A stretch of 64,000 bases of DNA from CAKZSB01 sp964573105 (lineage in GTDB: Bacteria > Pseudomonadota > Gammaproteobacteria > Granulosicoccales > Granulosicoccaceae). The stretch is taken from contig CAZNIS010000031.1 in assembly GCA_964573105.1 (NCBI GenBank), positions 3,059 to 67,058 on the forward strand. The letters run 5' to 3'. The translations under genes and the position numbers were made by a program. Below are positions 34,258 to 42,884 of the stretch, piece by piece. A model generated the notes under the pieces. It was not told the origin of the DNA. It ran no database searches and saw only the letters and a program-made list of their open reading frames with translations. Numbering within the stretch: position 1 is the first letter of the stretch; every line of letters starts with the position of its first letter.

Positions 34258-37101
34258 GTGTCGGAACTGTTATTCAAAGATCGTCACATTGGCCCCAATA
34301 CCGCTGACGTCGAGCGTATGCTCGAACAAATCGGCGTCACATCGCTCGATGAATTAATAGAGCGCGTGGTACCGGAGGCGATTCTGGATCGATCCGCGCT
34401 GGCGTTGCCGGCGGCTGTCAGTGAACGTGAAGCACTGGCGCAGCTGCGCGAACTGGGCGCGCGCAATGTGGTGGTCAAATCGCTGATCGGGCAGGGTTAC
34501 TTTGGTACCTTTACGCCGCCGGTGATTCAGCGCAACGTGCTGGAAAACCCAGCCTGGTACACAGCTTATACACCCTACCAACCGGAAATTTCACAGGGCC
34601 GGCTGGAAGTGCTTTTTAACTTTCAAACGATGGTATCGGAGCTGACCGGACTGCCGATTGCCAACGCGTCGATGCTCGACGAGGCGACAGCGGCGGCAGA
34701 GGCTGTGTCGCTTTGCCATCGTGCGTTGCGTGGCAAGCGGCAGCGGCTGCTGGTTTCGCGGCACTGCCATCCACAAACCATCGATGTGATTCGCACCCGT
34801 GCCGAGCCACTGTCTATTGAAGTATGTCTGATCGACGAAGACGCCACGGTCGATGTTGATGACAGCGTTTTTGCGGTGCTGTTGCAGTGCCCCGACACGC
34901 TGGGCGTGGTGCGTGATAATCAGGCGCTGATCGATCGGGTGCACGATAAAGGTGCCATGGTTATTCTGGCGACCGATTTGCTGGCGCTGACGCTGTTGAA
35001 ATCACCCGGTGAACTGGGCGTGGATGTGGCGGTGGGCAGCGCCCAGCGCTTTGGTGTGCCGATGGGGTTTGGTGGTCCACACGCGGCATTTTTTGCCTGC
35101 ACCGACAAACACAAGCGCAGTATACCCGGCCGTCTGGTGGGGTTGTCTGTCGACAGTCACGGCAACCCGGCATACCGACTTGCGTTGCAGACACGCGAGC
35201 AGCATATCCGCCGCGAGAAGGCGACGTCCAACATTTGCACGGCGCAAGCGCTACTGGCCATGATCGCGACGTTCTACGCCAGCTATCATGGCCCGGCCGG
35301 GTTGCGTGCGATTGCACAGCGCGTGCGATCAATGACGTCACAGTTGTCACAGGCATTGCAGGCCGGCGGCGTGCGCACGATAGCGGGTGAATATTTCGAT
35401 ACGCTGGTGGTCCAGGTTCCAGGTGAGGCGCAGGCCACCCTTGCGGCGGCAATCGATGCCGGGTTCAATCTGCGTTTGATCGATGCCGATACCGTTTCGC
35501 TGTCGCTCGATGAAACCTGTGATCACGCGCATCTGAAAACACTGCTGGCGGTATTTGGCGTTACGGATGAGTTGTCTGATCAGCCGTGCCCGGCATATCC
35601 GGCGAGCCTGCAACGAACCACGTTGTTTTTGTCGCAGGCGGCGTTTAATCAGTACCACAGCGAAACCGAAATGATGCGCTATATGCAGGCGCTGTCGGAT
35701 CGCGATATCGCGCTCAACACGGCGATGATTCCACTGGGTTCCTGCACCATGAAATTAAACGCGGCAGCCGAGATGGCCGCCGTCACCTGGCCCGAGTTTG
35801 CCGATATCCACCCGTTTGCACCGGCAGAGCAAACGCGCGGCTATGCCGAGTTGATTAAAGATGTCGAGTCGTGGCTGTGTGCCTGTACCGGCTACGATGC
35901 AGTCTCGCTGCAACCCAATGCCGGAAGTCAGGGTGAGTATGCCGGGTTGCTGGCGATTGCGCGCTATCACCAGAGCCGCGGCGAGGGGCAGCGCGACATT
36001 TGCCTGATTCCGCAATCGGCACACGGCACCAACCCGGCCAGCGCACAAATGTGCGGTATGCAGGTGGTGGTTGTAGCTTGCGATGATAACGGCAACATTG
36101 ATTTGACAGACCTGGCTGACAAGATCGCCGCCTGCGAAGATCGGCTCGCAGCAATAATGATTACCTACCCGTCGACGCACGGCGTGTTTGAAGTGGCTGT
36201 GCAGCGTGTGTGCGAGATGGTCCACGACGCGGGCGGGCAGGTCTATATCGATGGCGCCAACCTCAATGCGATGGTCGGCCTCGCGCAACCGGGAAAGTTC
36301 GGTGGCGACGTCTCGCATTTGAATCTGCACAAGACGTTCTGTATTCCACACGGTGGCGGTGGGCCCGGAGTCGGTCCGATCGGTGTCGGCGAGCATCTGG
36401 CCCCTTTTCTACCCGGCCACCGACAAACCGGTGCCGAGCACGGTGTGGTTAGCGCGGCGCCCTGGGGCAGTGCACTGATCCTGACGATCACCTGGATGTA
36501 TATTCGTATGATGGGGCCTGACGGGCTGCGCGCAGCAACAGAGCATGCCATTCTCAGTGCCAACTATCTGGCCAGTCGCCTCGCGGACGACTATCGCATC
36601 CTCTACAAAGGCGAGCAGGGGCATGTTGCGCATGAGTGTATTCTCGATACCAGAACACTGAAGGACGACGCAGGCGTCACCGTTGAGGACATTGCCAAAC
36701 GGCTGATCGATTATGGCTTTCACGCGCCGACTATGTCGTTTCCCGTCGCCGGCACACTGATGATTGAACCGACCGAATCGGAGCCGCTGCGAGAGCTTGA
36801 TCGCTTTTGTGATGCGATGGCGGGGATCTATCGGGAGTTTCAGGAGATTGCCGCCGAGCGCGTGCCCGCCGATGACAACCCGCTGCGCAATGCCCCGCAT
36901 ACGGCGCGGGCAGTCATCAGCGATGAATGGCAACATCCCTACTCACGTGAGCAGGCAGCTTTTCCGGCAGCGATCAGTGCTGATCGCAACAAGTACTGGT
37001 CGCCGGTTGGTCGGGTCGACAATGTCCATGGCGACAAGCACCTCGTTTGCACGTGTCCGCCGATGGAAGCGTATCTGGAAGTCACCGCTGAGGCAGATTG
37101 A
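34258..37101 (+). CDS. gcvP: Glycine dehydrogenase (decarboxylating), P protein
   Basis: 947 residues, full-length single-chain P protein combining both halves that are split (gcvPA/gcvPB) in some bacteria. RHIGPN at the N-terminus, NASMLDEATAAAEA near 140, and the PLP lysine in LNLHKTFCIPHGGGGPG near 695-700 are family signatures. It decarboxylates glycine and loads the H protein. An ATG at 34246 is in frame, but GGAGGGA lies within its first codons and is well spaced for the GTG at 34258, so I choose GTG. Confidence 0.97.
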   Translation: MSELLFKDRHIGPNTADVERMLEQIGVTSLDELIERVVPEAILDRSALALPAAVSEREALAQLRELGARNVVVKSLIGQGYFGTFTPPVIQRNVLENPAWYTAYTPYQPEISQGRLEVLFNFQTMVSELTGLPIANASMLDEATAAAEAVSLCHRALRGKRQRLLVSRHCHPQTIDVIRTRAEPLSIEVCLIDEDATVDVDDSVFAVLLQCPDTLGVVRDNQALIDRVHDKGAMVILATDLLALTLLKSPGELGVDVAVGSAQRFGVPMGFGGPHAAFFACTDKHKRSIPGRLVGLSVDSHGNPAYRLALQTREQHIRREKATSNICTAQALLAMIATFYASYHGPAGLRAIAQRVRSMTSQLSQALQAGGVRTIAGEYFDTLVVQVPGEAQATLAAAIDAGFNLRLIDADTVSLSLDETCDHAHLKTLLAVFGVTDELSDQPCPAYPASLQRTTLFLSQAAFNQYHSETEMMRYMQALSDRDIALNTAMIPLGSCTMKLNAAAEMAAVTWPEFADIHPFAPAEQTRGYAELIKDVESWLCACTGYDAVSLQPNAGSQGEYAGLLAIARYHQSRGEGQRDICLIPQSAHGTNPASAQMCGMQVVVVACDDNGNIDLTDLADKIAACEDRLAAIMITYPSTHGVFEVAVQRVCEMVHDAGGQVYIDGANLNAMVGLAQPGKFGGDVSHLNLHKTFCIPHGGGGPGVGPIGVGEHLAPFLPGHRQTGAEHGVVSAAPWGSALILTITWMYIRMMGPDGLRAATEHAILSANYLASRLADDYRILYKGEQGHVAHECILDTRTLKDDAGVTVEDIAKRLIDYGFHAPTMSFPVAGTLMIEPTESEPLRELDRFCDAMAGIYREFQEIAAERVPADDNPLRNAPHTARAVISDEWQHPYSREQAAFPAAISADRNKYWSPVGRVDNVHGDKHLVCTCPPMEAYLEVTAEAD

Positions 37102-37124
37102 CCGATGTCAGCGCGAGAGGGGCT

Positions 37125-37499
37125 ATGATGCTGAAGGCACTGACGCCGATGCTGTGCACCGACGACCTGGCGGCAACGGTTCAGTTCTATACCCGCGTGC
37201 TCGATTTTGAATGTGAATCACTGGATGATGAACTGGGCTGGGCCTCTGTCTGGCGCGATAAGGTGAATATCATGTTTGCCCATCCGAATGCGCATCAACC
37301 CTGGACTGGGCCTGCGTTTACCGGTTCGATCTACCTCTATACCGACGATGTCGACAAACAATGGAGCCAGGTTCAGCACCAGGTTGAAGTGTGCTATCCA
37401 CCGGAGAGCTTTGACTACGGTATGCGGGAATTCGGATTTTATGATAACAACGGCTATCTGTTGAAATTCGGTCAACCGATAGCAAGCCCATCTTCGTAA
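37125..37499 (+). CDS. VOC-superfamily (glyoxalase-like) protein
   Basis: 124 residues, one VOC domain: LTPMLCTDDLAATVQFYTRVLDF at the N-terminus and GMREFGFYDNNGYLLKFGQ at the end. Metal-ligand residues typical of active members are only partly present, so the activity is unknown. Two adjacent ATGs (37125, 37128) follow AGAGGGG. It lies 23 bases after gcvP and 10 before the GST gene, so it is probably in the same transcript. Confidence 0.85.
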   Translation: MMLKALTPMLCTDDLAATVQFYTRVLDFECESLDDELGWASVWRDKVNIMFAHPNAHQPWTGPAFTGSIYLYTDDVDKQWSQVQHQVEVCYPPESFDYGMREFGFYDNNGYLLKFGQPIASPSS

Positions 37500-37509
37500 C
37501 GGACACCCG

Positions 37510-38124
37510 ATGAAACTCTATAACTCAGTTGGCCCCAATCCGCATATGGTCAGAATGTTTATGGCCGAAAAGGGCATTGAGCTCGATATTCAGGATGTGG
37601 ATATTCGCGGTGGTGAGAGCCGTCGCGAGCCATATCTAAGCACGGTGAATTCGCGTGGCCAGTGTCCGGTCCTGGCACTTGACGATGGCAGCCACCTGAC
37701 AGAAATCACGGTTATCTGTGAGTATCTGGAAGAGAAATTTCCGCAGCCGTCGATGATTGGCACCACGGCTGAACGGCGTGCGCAAACCCGCATGTGGCTG
37801 AGGCGGGTCGATCTATCGATCTGCGAGCCACTGGCGAATGGATTTCGCGCCAGCGAAGGCTACGAAATGTTCAAGGATCGTTTCCGCGTGCTGCCGGAGG
37901 CCGCAGATGGTCTAAAAGCCATCGCGCAAGACAATCTGCGCTGGCTGGACGCCGATATGGCCGATCGCGAGACCATTGCCGGTGGCGATTTCTCGATCGC
38001 CGATATTCACTTGTTCGCCTTTCTCAAATTTGGTGCCGCAGTGGGGCAGCCGATCGACCCGTCGATGAAAAATCTCAGCGCCTGGTTTGAACGCACGGCA
38101 GCCAGGCCATCAGCGTCCGCCTGA
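37510..38124 (+). CDS. Glutathione S-transferase family protein
   Basis: 204 residues with an N-terminal thioredoxin-like domain (KLYNSVGPNPHMVRMFMAEKGI, then RGQCPVLALDDGSHLTEITVICEYLEEKF) and a C-terminal helical domain with GGDFSIADIHLFAFLKF. The catalytic Ser/Asn area is in YNSVGPN. It is likely a cytosolic detoxification or dehalogenation enzyme; the substrate is unknown. It is convergent with the sulfotransferase-like gene. Confidence 0.9.
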   Translation: MKLYNSVGPNPHMVRMFMAEKGIELDIQDVDIRGGESRREPYLSTVNSRGQCPVLALDDGSHLTEITVICEYLEEKFPQPSMIGTTAERRAQTRMWLRRVDLSICEPLANGFRASEGYEMFKDRFRVLPEAADGLKAIAQDNLRWLDADMADRETIAGGDFSIADIHLFAFLKFGAAVGQPIDPSMKNLSAWFERTAARPSASA

Positions 38125-38132
38125 TGCTTTAA

Positions 38133-38888
38133 TTAGCCTGGCAATCTAAAGCGTGCAGCGTGCAGCTGCTCGTAGAATGGCTGACACTCGTCGGCAATCT
38201 TTTGTTGCGCGGGTGTGAGATTGATCTCTTTCTCTCGATAGGGGCCGAACCCGGTCGACTTCTGCACATTCTCGTACCAGTAGGGTGCCCACACGCCATC
38301 AGAGTCACGCGCACCCGCCGGCCAGCTCAGCATAGCGCTGGAAAACGGCACGCCAGCGGTGTTGCAGATCGCTGAAAGCGTCGCGTGCGGGTCGCGCAGC
38401 ACATCGTCGGCCGCAATAATCAAAGGCTCATCGGCTTGCTGTTCAGTCAGGTGTTGATACAGACGATGCTGTTGCTCAAATCCCAGATCTGCCGGCGTCA
38501 GATCGGGGCGTGCACGCGCGTAGGATGACACCACGGCCTCGGGCGTGCGAATCAGAAATACATTGACGAGGTTGTTAATCCACTCCAGTGACATATGGGG
38601 CAACAAGTGCTGAGTCATGTGTTTTTGGTAGTGAATGGTTTGCGTGCCATCGCTACCGCTGGCGCATTCGGCCGCCACGGTTTGCCAGTCTGTGGATTGC
38701 GATGCGATGATGGCGTCACGGCCCGGGTGATCGATACCCGTCGCCTGCAGGTAGTGCGCGTAAAAAGGCTCGTCTGTCACCCGCGTGTCCGGGCGGTTTT
38801 CCCAGGCTCGCATCATGGCAGTAGAGATGTTGCGCGGACCCGACCACATGCCGATCCGAACCACTGGCGCTGCTTGACCGCTATTCAT
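38133..38888 (-). CDS. Sulfotransferase-like P-loop protein
   Basis: 251 residues. IGMWSGPRNISTAMMRAWENR at the N-terminus corresponds to the PAPS 5'-phosphosulfate loop of sulfotransferase-fold proteins, and FLIRTPEAVVSSYARARPD near residue 105 to the 3'-phosphate segment. The frame opens at 38996 but the ATG at 38888 begins just before the domain. Acceptor and activity are unknown. Related proteins are sometimes mislabelled as branched-chain aminotransferases because of fusions in other organisms. Confidence 0.8.
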   Translation of the reverse strand: MNSGQAAPVVRIGMWSGPRNISTAMMRAWENRPDTRVTDEPFYAHYLQATGIDHPGRDAIIASQSTDWQTVAAECASGSDGTQTIHYQKHMTQHLLPHMSLEWINNLVNVFLIRTPEAVVSSYARARPDLTPADLGFEQQHRLYQHLTEQQADEPLIIAADDVLRDPHATLSAICNTAGVPFSSAMLSWPAGARDSDGVWAPYWYENVQKSTGFGPYREKEINLTPAQQKIADECQPFYEQLHAARFRLPG

Positions 38889-39101
38889 GATGTCTTGTCT
38901 CCGATGAGCGAGTCGGCTGCGATCAGCCGGCAACCGAATGGCCCGGCCAGCGCGCACGATACTGGCGACCGGGTGCCGCGCCAACCGGCATGGCATAACA
39001 TTGCCTGACGTTAATGCTCGCAGGCGTTCAGTACTAGAGATAATTGTCAGCTCGCGTAGCCAGTGGGCTGCGTACCAGATTCAACGGCATAGAGAACAAT
39101 T

Positions 39102-39272
39102 GTGGAATATCGGAAATTCATGTGCATCGTTTGTGGCTGGATTTACGATGAGGAAGCTGGCGCTCCAGAAGACGGCCTTGAGCCAGGCACCCGTTGGGAG
39201 GATGTCCCGTTGAACTGGATGTGCCCCGATTGCGGTGCAACCAAGGAAGACTTTGACATGATCGAAATTTAA
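39102..39272 (+). CDS. Rubredoxin
   Basis: 56-residue protein with all four iron ligands: Cys8 and Cys11 in MCIVCGWIYDEEAG, and Cys41 and Cys44 in NWMCPDCGATKEDF. The intervening PEDGLEPGTRWEDVP is a standard rubredoxin loop. It is a single Fe(SCys)4 electron carrier, perhaps serving an alkane hydroxylase or an oxidative-stress pathway; no partner reductase lies nearby. The start is a GTG at 39102 behind AGAGAA. It is too short for usual ORF length cut-offs and easily missed. Confidence 0.95.
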   Translation: MEYRKFMCIVCGWIYDEEAGAPEDGLEPGTRWEDVPLNWMCPDCGATKEDFDMIEI

Positions 39273-39384
39273 TTGTCACTTGTGCCTTGCTTTTGGCGCG
39301 AGGTGAACTTTACTTACTGATTGACTGGTGTGACCGACGATTCGGGTCATTGCCGGAAATTCTCTTCCCGGGCCTGCGAGACTT

Positions 39385-40395
39385 ATGGATCAGCGTACAT
39401 CTTTGCTCAAGTTCATCATCGAAGAACAGCGTCAATATCCGAACGCGACCGGTGAATTCACAGGACTGCTGGCCGATGTGGTCACCGCCTGCAAGAAAAT
39501 CAGCAGCCTCACCAGCTGTGGTGGTCTGGCCGAACAGGCGATGGGTACAGCGGGCTCCGAAAACGTTCAGGGTGAGACTCAGAAGAAACTCGATATTCTG
39601 TCGAATGAGATATTCATCGAGTCCACCGAGTGGAGCGGCAATCTGGCCGGTATGGCATCCGAGGAAATGGACGATTGCTATCCGGTGCCCGGTCACTACC
39701 CGCGTGGCAAGTATCTGATCACCTTCGATCCACTGGACGGCTCATCCAACATCGATATCAACGTATCGGTGGGGACTATTTTCTCCATCATGGTCGCGCC
39801 GGAAGGCACAGACACAATCGGCAATGCGGATTTTCTGCAACCAGGCACCAGGCAGGTGTGTGCTGGATACTGCTTGTATGGCACGTCGACAATGATGGTG
39901 CTGACAACAGGGCGAGGCGTGAATGGCTTCACGCTGGATCGCAGCACCGGCGATTTTCTGCTCACCCACCCGAATATGGAAATACCCGCCGACACTAATG
40001 AGTACTCGATCAATCAGTCGAACACGCGCCACTGGGAGCCAGCCGTGCAGCGCTATATCGACGAATGCCTGCAGGGGGCCGATGGCCCACTGGGCAAAAA
40101 TTACAACATGCGGTGGATTGCTTCCATGGTTGCCGATGTGCATCGGCTGCTGTGTCGCGGTGGCGTGTTCATGTATCCAATGGATGCCAAGCTTCAGGCC
40201 AAGGGCCAACACGGCAAACTTCGACTGTTATACGAAGCCAATCCGATGAGCTTCATCGTCGAGCAGGCCCAGGGTTTGGCCAGCACCGGAAGGCAGAGAA
40301 TCATGGAAGTCACACCAACCGAACTTCACCAGCGCGTGCCAGTGATTCTGGGGTCGCGCAATGAAGTGGAAAGAATACTGGGATATCACAGTTAA
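39385..40395 (+). CDS. fbp: Fructose-1,6-bisphosphatase class 1
   Basis: 336 residues. It dephosphorylates fructose 1,6-bisphosphate in gluconeogenesis. The metal and phosphate site TFDPLDGSSNIDINVSVGTIF lies near residues 112-132, and the C-terminal signature MYPMDAK with KLRLLYEANPMSFIVEQA near 260-285. It fits growth on organic acids and glycine, consistent with the transporter and malic enzyme genes here. Its 3' end overlaps the ycgN-like gene by 35 bases. Confidence 0.97.
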   Translation: MDQRTSLLKFIIEEQRQYPNATGEFTGLLADVVTACKKISSLTSCGGLAEQAMGTAGSENVQGETQKKLDILSNEIFIESTEWSGNLAGMASEEMDDCYPVPGHYPRGKYLITFDPLDGSSNIDINVSVGTIFSIMVAPEGTDTIGNADFLQPGTRQVCAGYCLYGTSTMMVLTTGRGVNGFTLDRSTGDFLLTHPNMEIPADTNEYSINQSNTRHWEPAVQRYIDECLQGADGPLGKNYNMRWIASMVADVHRLLCRGGVFMYPMDAKLQAKGQHGKLRLLYEANPMSFIVEQAQGLASTGRQRIMEVTPTELHQRVPVILGSRNEVERILGYHS

Positions 40396-40843
40396 CTCAC
40401 CGGAGACCCCATTCTGGGAGAAAAAAACGCTGTCGCAAATGAGCGCAGCGGAATGGGAATCCCTGTGCGATGGCTGTGGTCGCTGTTGTTTGCAGAAACT
40501 GCGCAGCGAAGACGATGACACGGTGGTCTACACCCGGGTGGCCTGTCAGTTACTCGACACGCAAACCTGTCGATGCCGGGATTACAGCAACCGGCGCGAC
40601 AAAGTGGCCGAGTGTATATCGCTGGATGCGGACAACCATGACGCCTTCGAGTGGTTGCCTGAATCCTGCGCCTATGTGCGAATTCGCAATGGGCGGGGGC
40701 TGGCAGACTGGCATCCGCTGGTCAGCGGTGATCCGGACTCTGTCCATCGCGCGGGCATTTCGGTGCAGGGGCAGGTGGTCAGCGAGACATGGATACATCC
40801 GGATGACATAACGTCCATGGTGATCGAGTTCGATCCCGATTAA
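40361..40843 (+). CDS. YcgN family cysteine-cluster protein
   Basis: 160 residues of the UPF0260/YcgN family. The cysteine cluster CDGCGRCC is at residues 36-43, followed by further Cys in VACQLLDTQTCRCRDY; TPFWEKKTLSQMSAAEWESL precedes it and FEWLPESCAYVRI follows. The pattern resembles the zinc/iron-sulfur CxxCxxCC domain; function is unknown. The start inside fbp gives a slightly longer N-terminus than E. coli YcgN. Internal starts cannot be excluded. Confidence 0.9.
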   Translation: MKWKEYWDITVNSPETPFWEKKTLSQMSAAEWESLCDGCGRCCLQKLRSEDDDTVVYTRVACQLLDTQTCRCRDYSNRRDKVAECISLDADNHDAFEWLPESCAYVRIRNGRGLADWHPLVSGDPDSVHRAGISVQGQVVSETWIHPDDITSMVIEFDPD

Positions 40844-41006
40844 AAAAAGTTCATCCTGCGGTAGTGGAAGAATTTCGAGTTACACTGGAGAGGTCAGCGA
40901 TTGTTCGACAACGCGGCCCCTTTGACAGGGAATGTGAAGTCCGGACGTTGTTTGCCCGGCGTATGGCCATATTTTTTCATCAGCTTTAACAGAACCTGGA
41001 GCAACC

Positions 41007-41474
41007 GTGACAACAGCGGCCCAAACTCAAGAGCGCAGACGAGATCCCAGAGAAATTGTCGATGCGGTCGTCGAACAGCGCAAGAAAACCTTCGAGGCCT
41101 ACTGTGTGCTCGGTGGTGTAGCAACCCCTGCACAAGCCGCCGATGGCGTCAAATCAGACATCACGCCGCTGGCGTTGAAAGATTTTCTGAACCAGATGGT
41201 CGACTACACTGCCACCGGTCAGTTCACCCTGTATCAGCGTATTATCGAAGGCAAAGAGCGCCGTGGTGCGGTGCGGGAAGTGGCTGATAAAGTGTATCCC
41301 TCAATCGGTGAGACCACCGACGCACTGGTCGAATTCAACGACAAGTACGAAGGTTACGATGGTGCGACCGACGATCAGCAGGCACTGCGTGACGACTTGT
41401 CGCGACTGGGTGAAGTGCTGGCCATTCGCGGCGAACTGGAAGATGAAATTCTCGAGGCAATGATCGGTCGCTAG
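41007..41474 (+). CDS. Rsd/AlgQ family anti-sigma-factor protein
   Basis: 155 residues, all helical. It aligns by eye with Rsd/AlgQ: a basic helix REIVDAVVEQRKKTFEAYCVL, then LKDFLNQMVDYTATGQFTLYQRI, and DDLSRLGEVLAIRGELEDEIL near the C-terminus. Rsd binds sigma-70 (region 4) and shifts RNA polymerase toward alternative sigma factors in stationary phase; AlgQ also affects alginate and pyoverdine control in pseudomonads. The GTG at 41007 follows TGGAGC. It is monocistronic by position. Confidence 0.82.
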   Translation: MTTAAQTQERRRDPREIVDAVVEQRKKTFEAYCVLGGVATPAQAADGVKSDITPLALKDFLNQMVDYTATGQFTLYQRIIEGKERRGAVREVADKVYPSIGETTDALVEFNDKYEGYDGATDDQQALRDDLSRLGEVLAIRGELEDEILEAMIGR

Positions 41475-41507
41475 CGCCCGATTGGCGACGCTCGACGGTA
41501 TCGGGCG
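41475..41507 (+). terminator. Inverted repeat after rsd-like gene
   Basis: Perfect 8-bp inverted repeat CGCCCGAT (41475-41482) / ATCGGGCG (41500-41507) with a 17-base loop, directly after the stop codon. No T-run follows, so it is a weak terminator candidate. Confidence 0.35.
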
Positions 41508-41641
41508 TCGTCGCAAGTCGCTACCCTGTTAGTCTCGCAGGTGAGCAACACTGATCGTGGTGGTACGGTCGTTGGCCGATGTTTGCCAACACCGGGTGGT
41601 GTTCAACTTTTCGATTCCCCAGCCATACTCAAGAGCACGCG

Positions 41642-42832
41642 TTGACTGAAAAACCTGGCCTGGTGCTACGCAAGAATGAAGAGCGCCGGCTGGAGGCCGG
41701 TCACCTGTGGGTGTTCAGCAACGAGGTCGACACCGCTCGTACGCCACTGACCGCGCACGAGGCGGGTACCCAGTTGCCTCTCTGGTCCAGCCGCGGGAAA
41801 TTCCTCGCCATGGCGGCCGTCAATCCGCATTCGCTTATTTGTGCCAGAGTGTACAGCTACGAACGCGGTGAGGCGCTGGATGCAGATCTGCTGGGCAAAC
41901 GCCTGAACGTCGCACTGCAGTTGCGCCAGGCGCAGTTCTCAAAACCTTACTATCGACTGGTCAATGCGGAAGGTGACTGGTTGCCCGGTCTGGTTGTCGA
42001 TCGCTTCGATGATCATCTGGTCGTGCAAATTGCCACGGCTGGTATGGAGGCGCTGCTTTCGACGATTCTCGAACAATTACAGGCAATCTTGAAGCCGACG
42101 GCGATTGTGTTGCGCAACTCCATGGCAGTGCGCGAGCTCGAGCAATTGCCAATCTATGATCGCGTCGCCTTCGGGGCGGTGGCAGAGCCTGTCAAGGTTG
42201 TAGAAAATGGACTGAGTTATCAACTCTCGCTGCAAGAGGGGCAGAAGACCGGCTGGTACTATGACCATCGCGACAGTCGTCGCATGCTCTCAGGTTTTGC
42301 CAGTGAAAGCCGTGTGCTCGACGCCTGTTGTTATCTTGGGGCCTGGGGGATGAATGCACTGGCTGGTGGCGCGCGAGAAGTAATGGCCATCGACAGTTCC
42401 CAGCCCGCACTCGATGGTGCAAAAACTAATGCCGAACTGAACGGCTTTGCAGATCGCTGGCAGGCAGAAAAAGGTGAAGTGGGTACTGTGCTGCGCGCGC
42501 TGCGCGAACGCGGCGAACGCTTTGATATCGTTGTGCTCGATCCACCGGCATTTATCAAACGAAAGAAGGATCGCAGCAAAGGTATCCAGAAGTACCGCAG
42601 CATCAATTCGCTGGCGGTGCAATTGCTAAAGCCCGGCGGCACGCTGGTATCCTGTTCTTGCTCGCATCATCTGCCCGCCACGGACCTGCGCAACATCGTG
42701 TTGCAGGCAGGGCGTGATGCGCACGCCTGCGTACAATTGTTTGCCCAGCGCGGGCAGGGTAGAGATCATCCAATTCACGCAGCGATTCCCGAGACCGACT
42801 ACCTGAAAGCGATCTTTGCCCGGTTTCTATAG
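41642..42832 (+). CDS. rlmI: 23S rRNA m5C1962 methyltransferase (RlmI-like)
   Basis: 396 residues, the same length as E. coli RlmI. An N-terminal PUA domain (GLVLRKNEERRLEAGHLWVFSNEV) precedes a Rossmann methyltransferase with VLDACCYLGAWGMNAL (motif I, near 222-237), FDIVVLDPPAFIKRKKD near 296 and VSCSCSHHLPATD near 340. It methylates cytosine 1962 of 23S rRNA in E. coli. The frame opens at 41579; the TTG at 41642 gives the family N-terminus. Confidence 0.9.
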   Translation: MTEKPGLVLRKNEERRLEAGHLWVFSNEVDTARTPLTAHEAGTQLPLWSSRGKFLAMAAVNPHSLICARVYSYERGEALDADLLGKRLNVALQLRQAQFSKPYYRLVNAEGDWLPGLVVDRFDDHLVVQIATAGMEALLSTILEQLQAILKPTAIVLRNSMAVRELEQLPIYDRVAFGAVAEPVKVVENGLSYQLSLQEGQKTGWYYDHRDSRRMLSGFASESRVLDACCYLGAWGMNALAGGAREVMAIDSSQPALDGAKTNAELNGFADRWQAEKGEVGTVLRALRERGERFDIVVLDPPAFIKRKKDRSKGIQKYRSINSLAVQLLKPGGTLVSCSCSHHLPATDLRNIVLQAGRDAHACVQLFAQRGQGRDHPIHAAIPETDYLKAIFARFL

Positions 42833-42884
42833 CGTCTTTACCTTTGCTACAGATACAACGTTAGTGCAACAACTGGAGTCGCAC

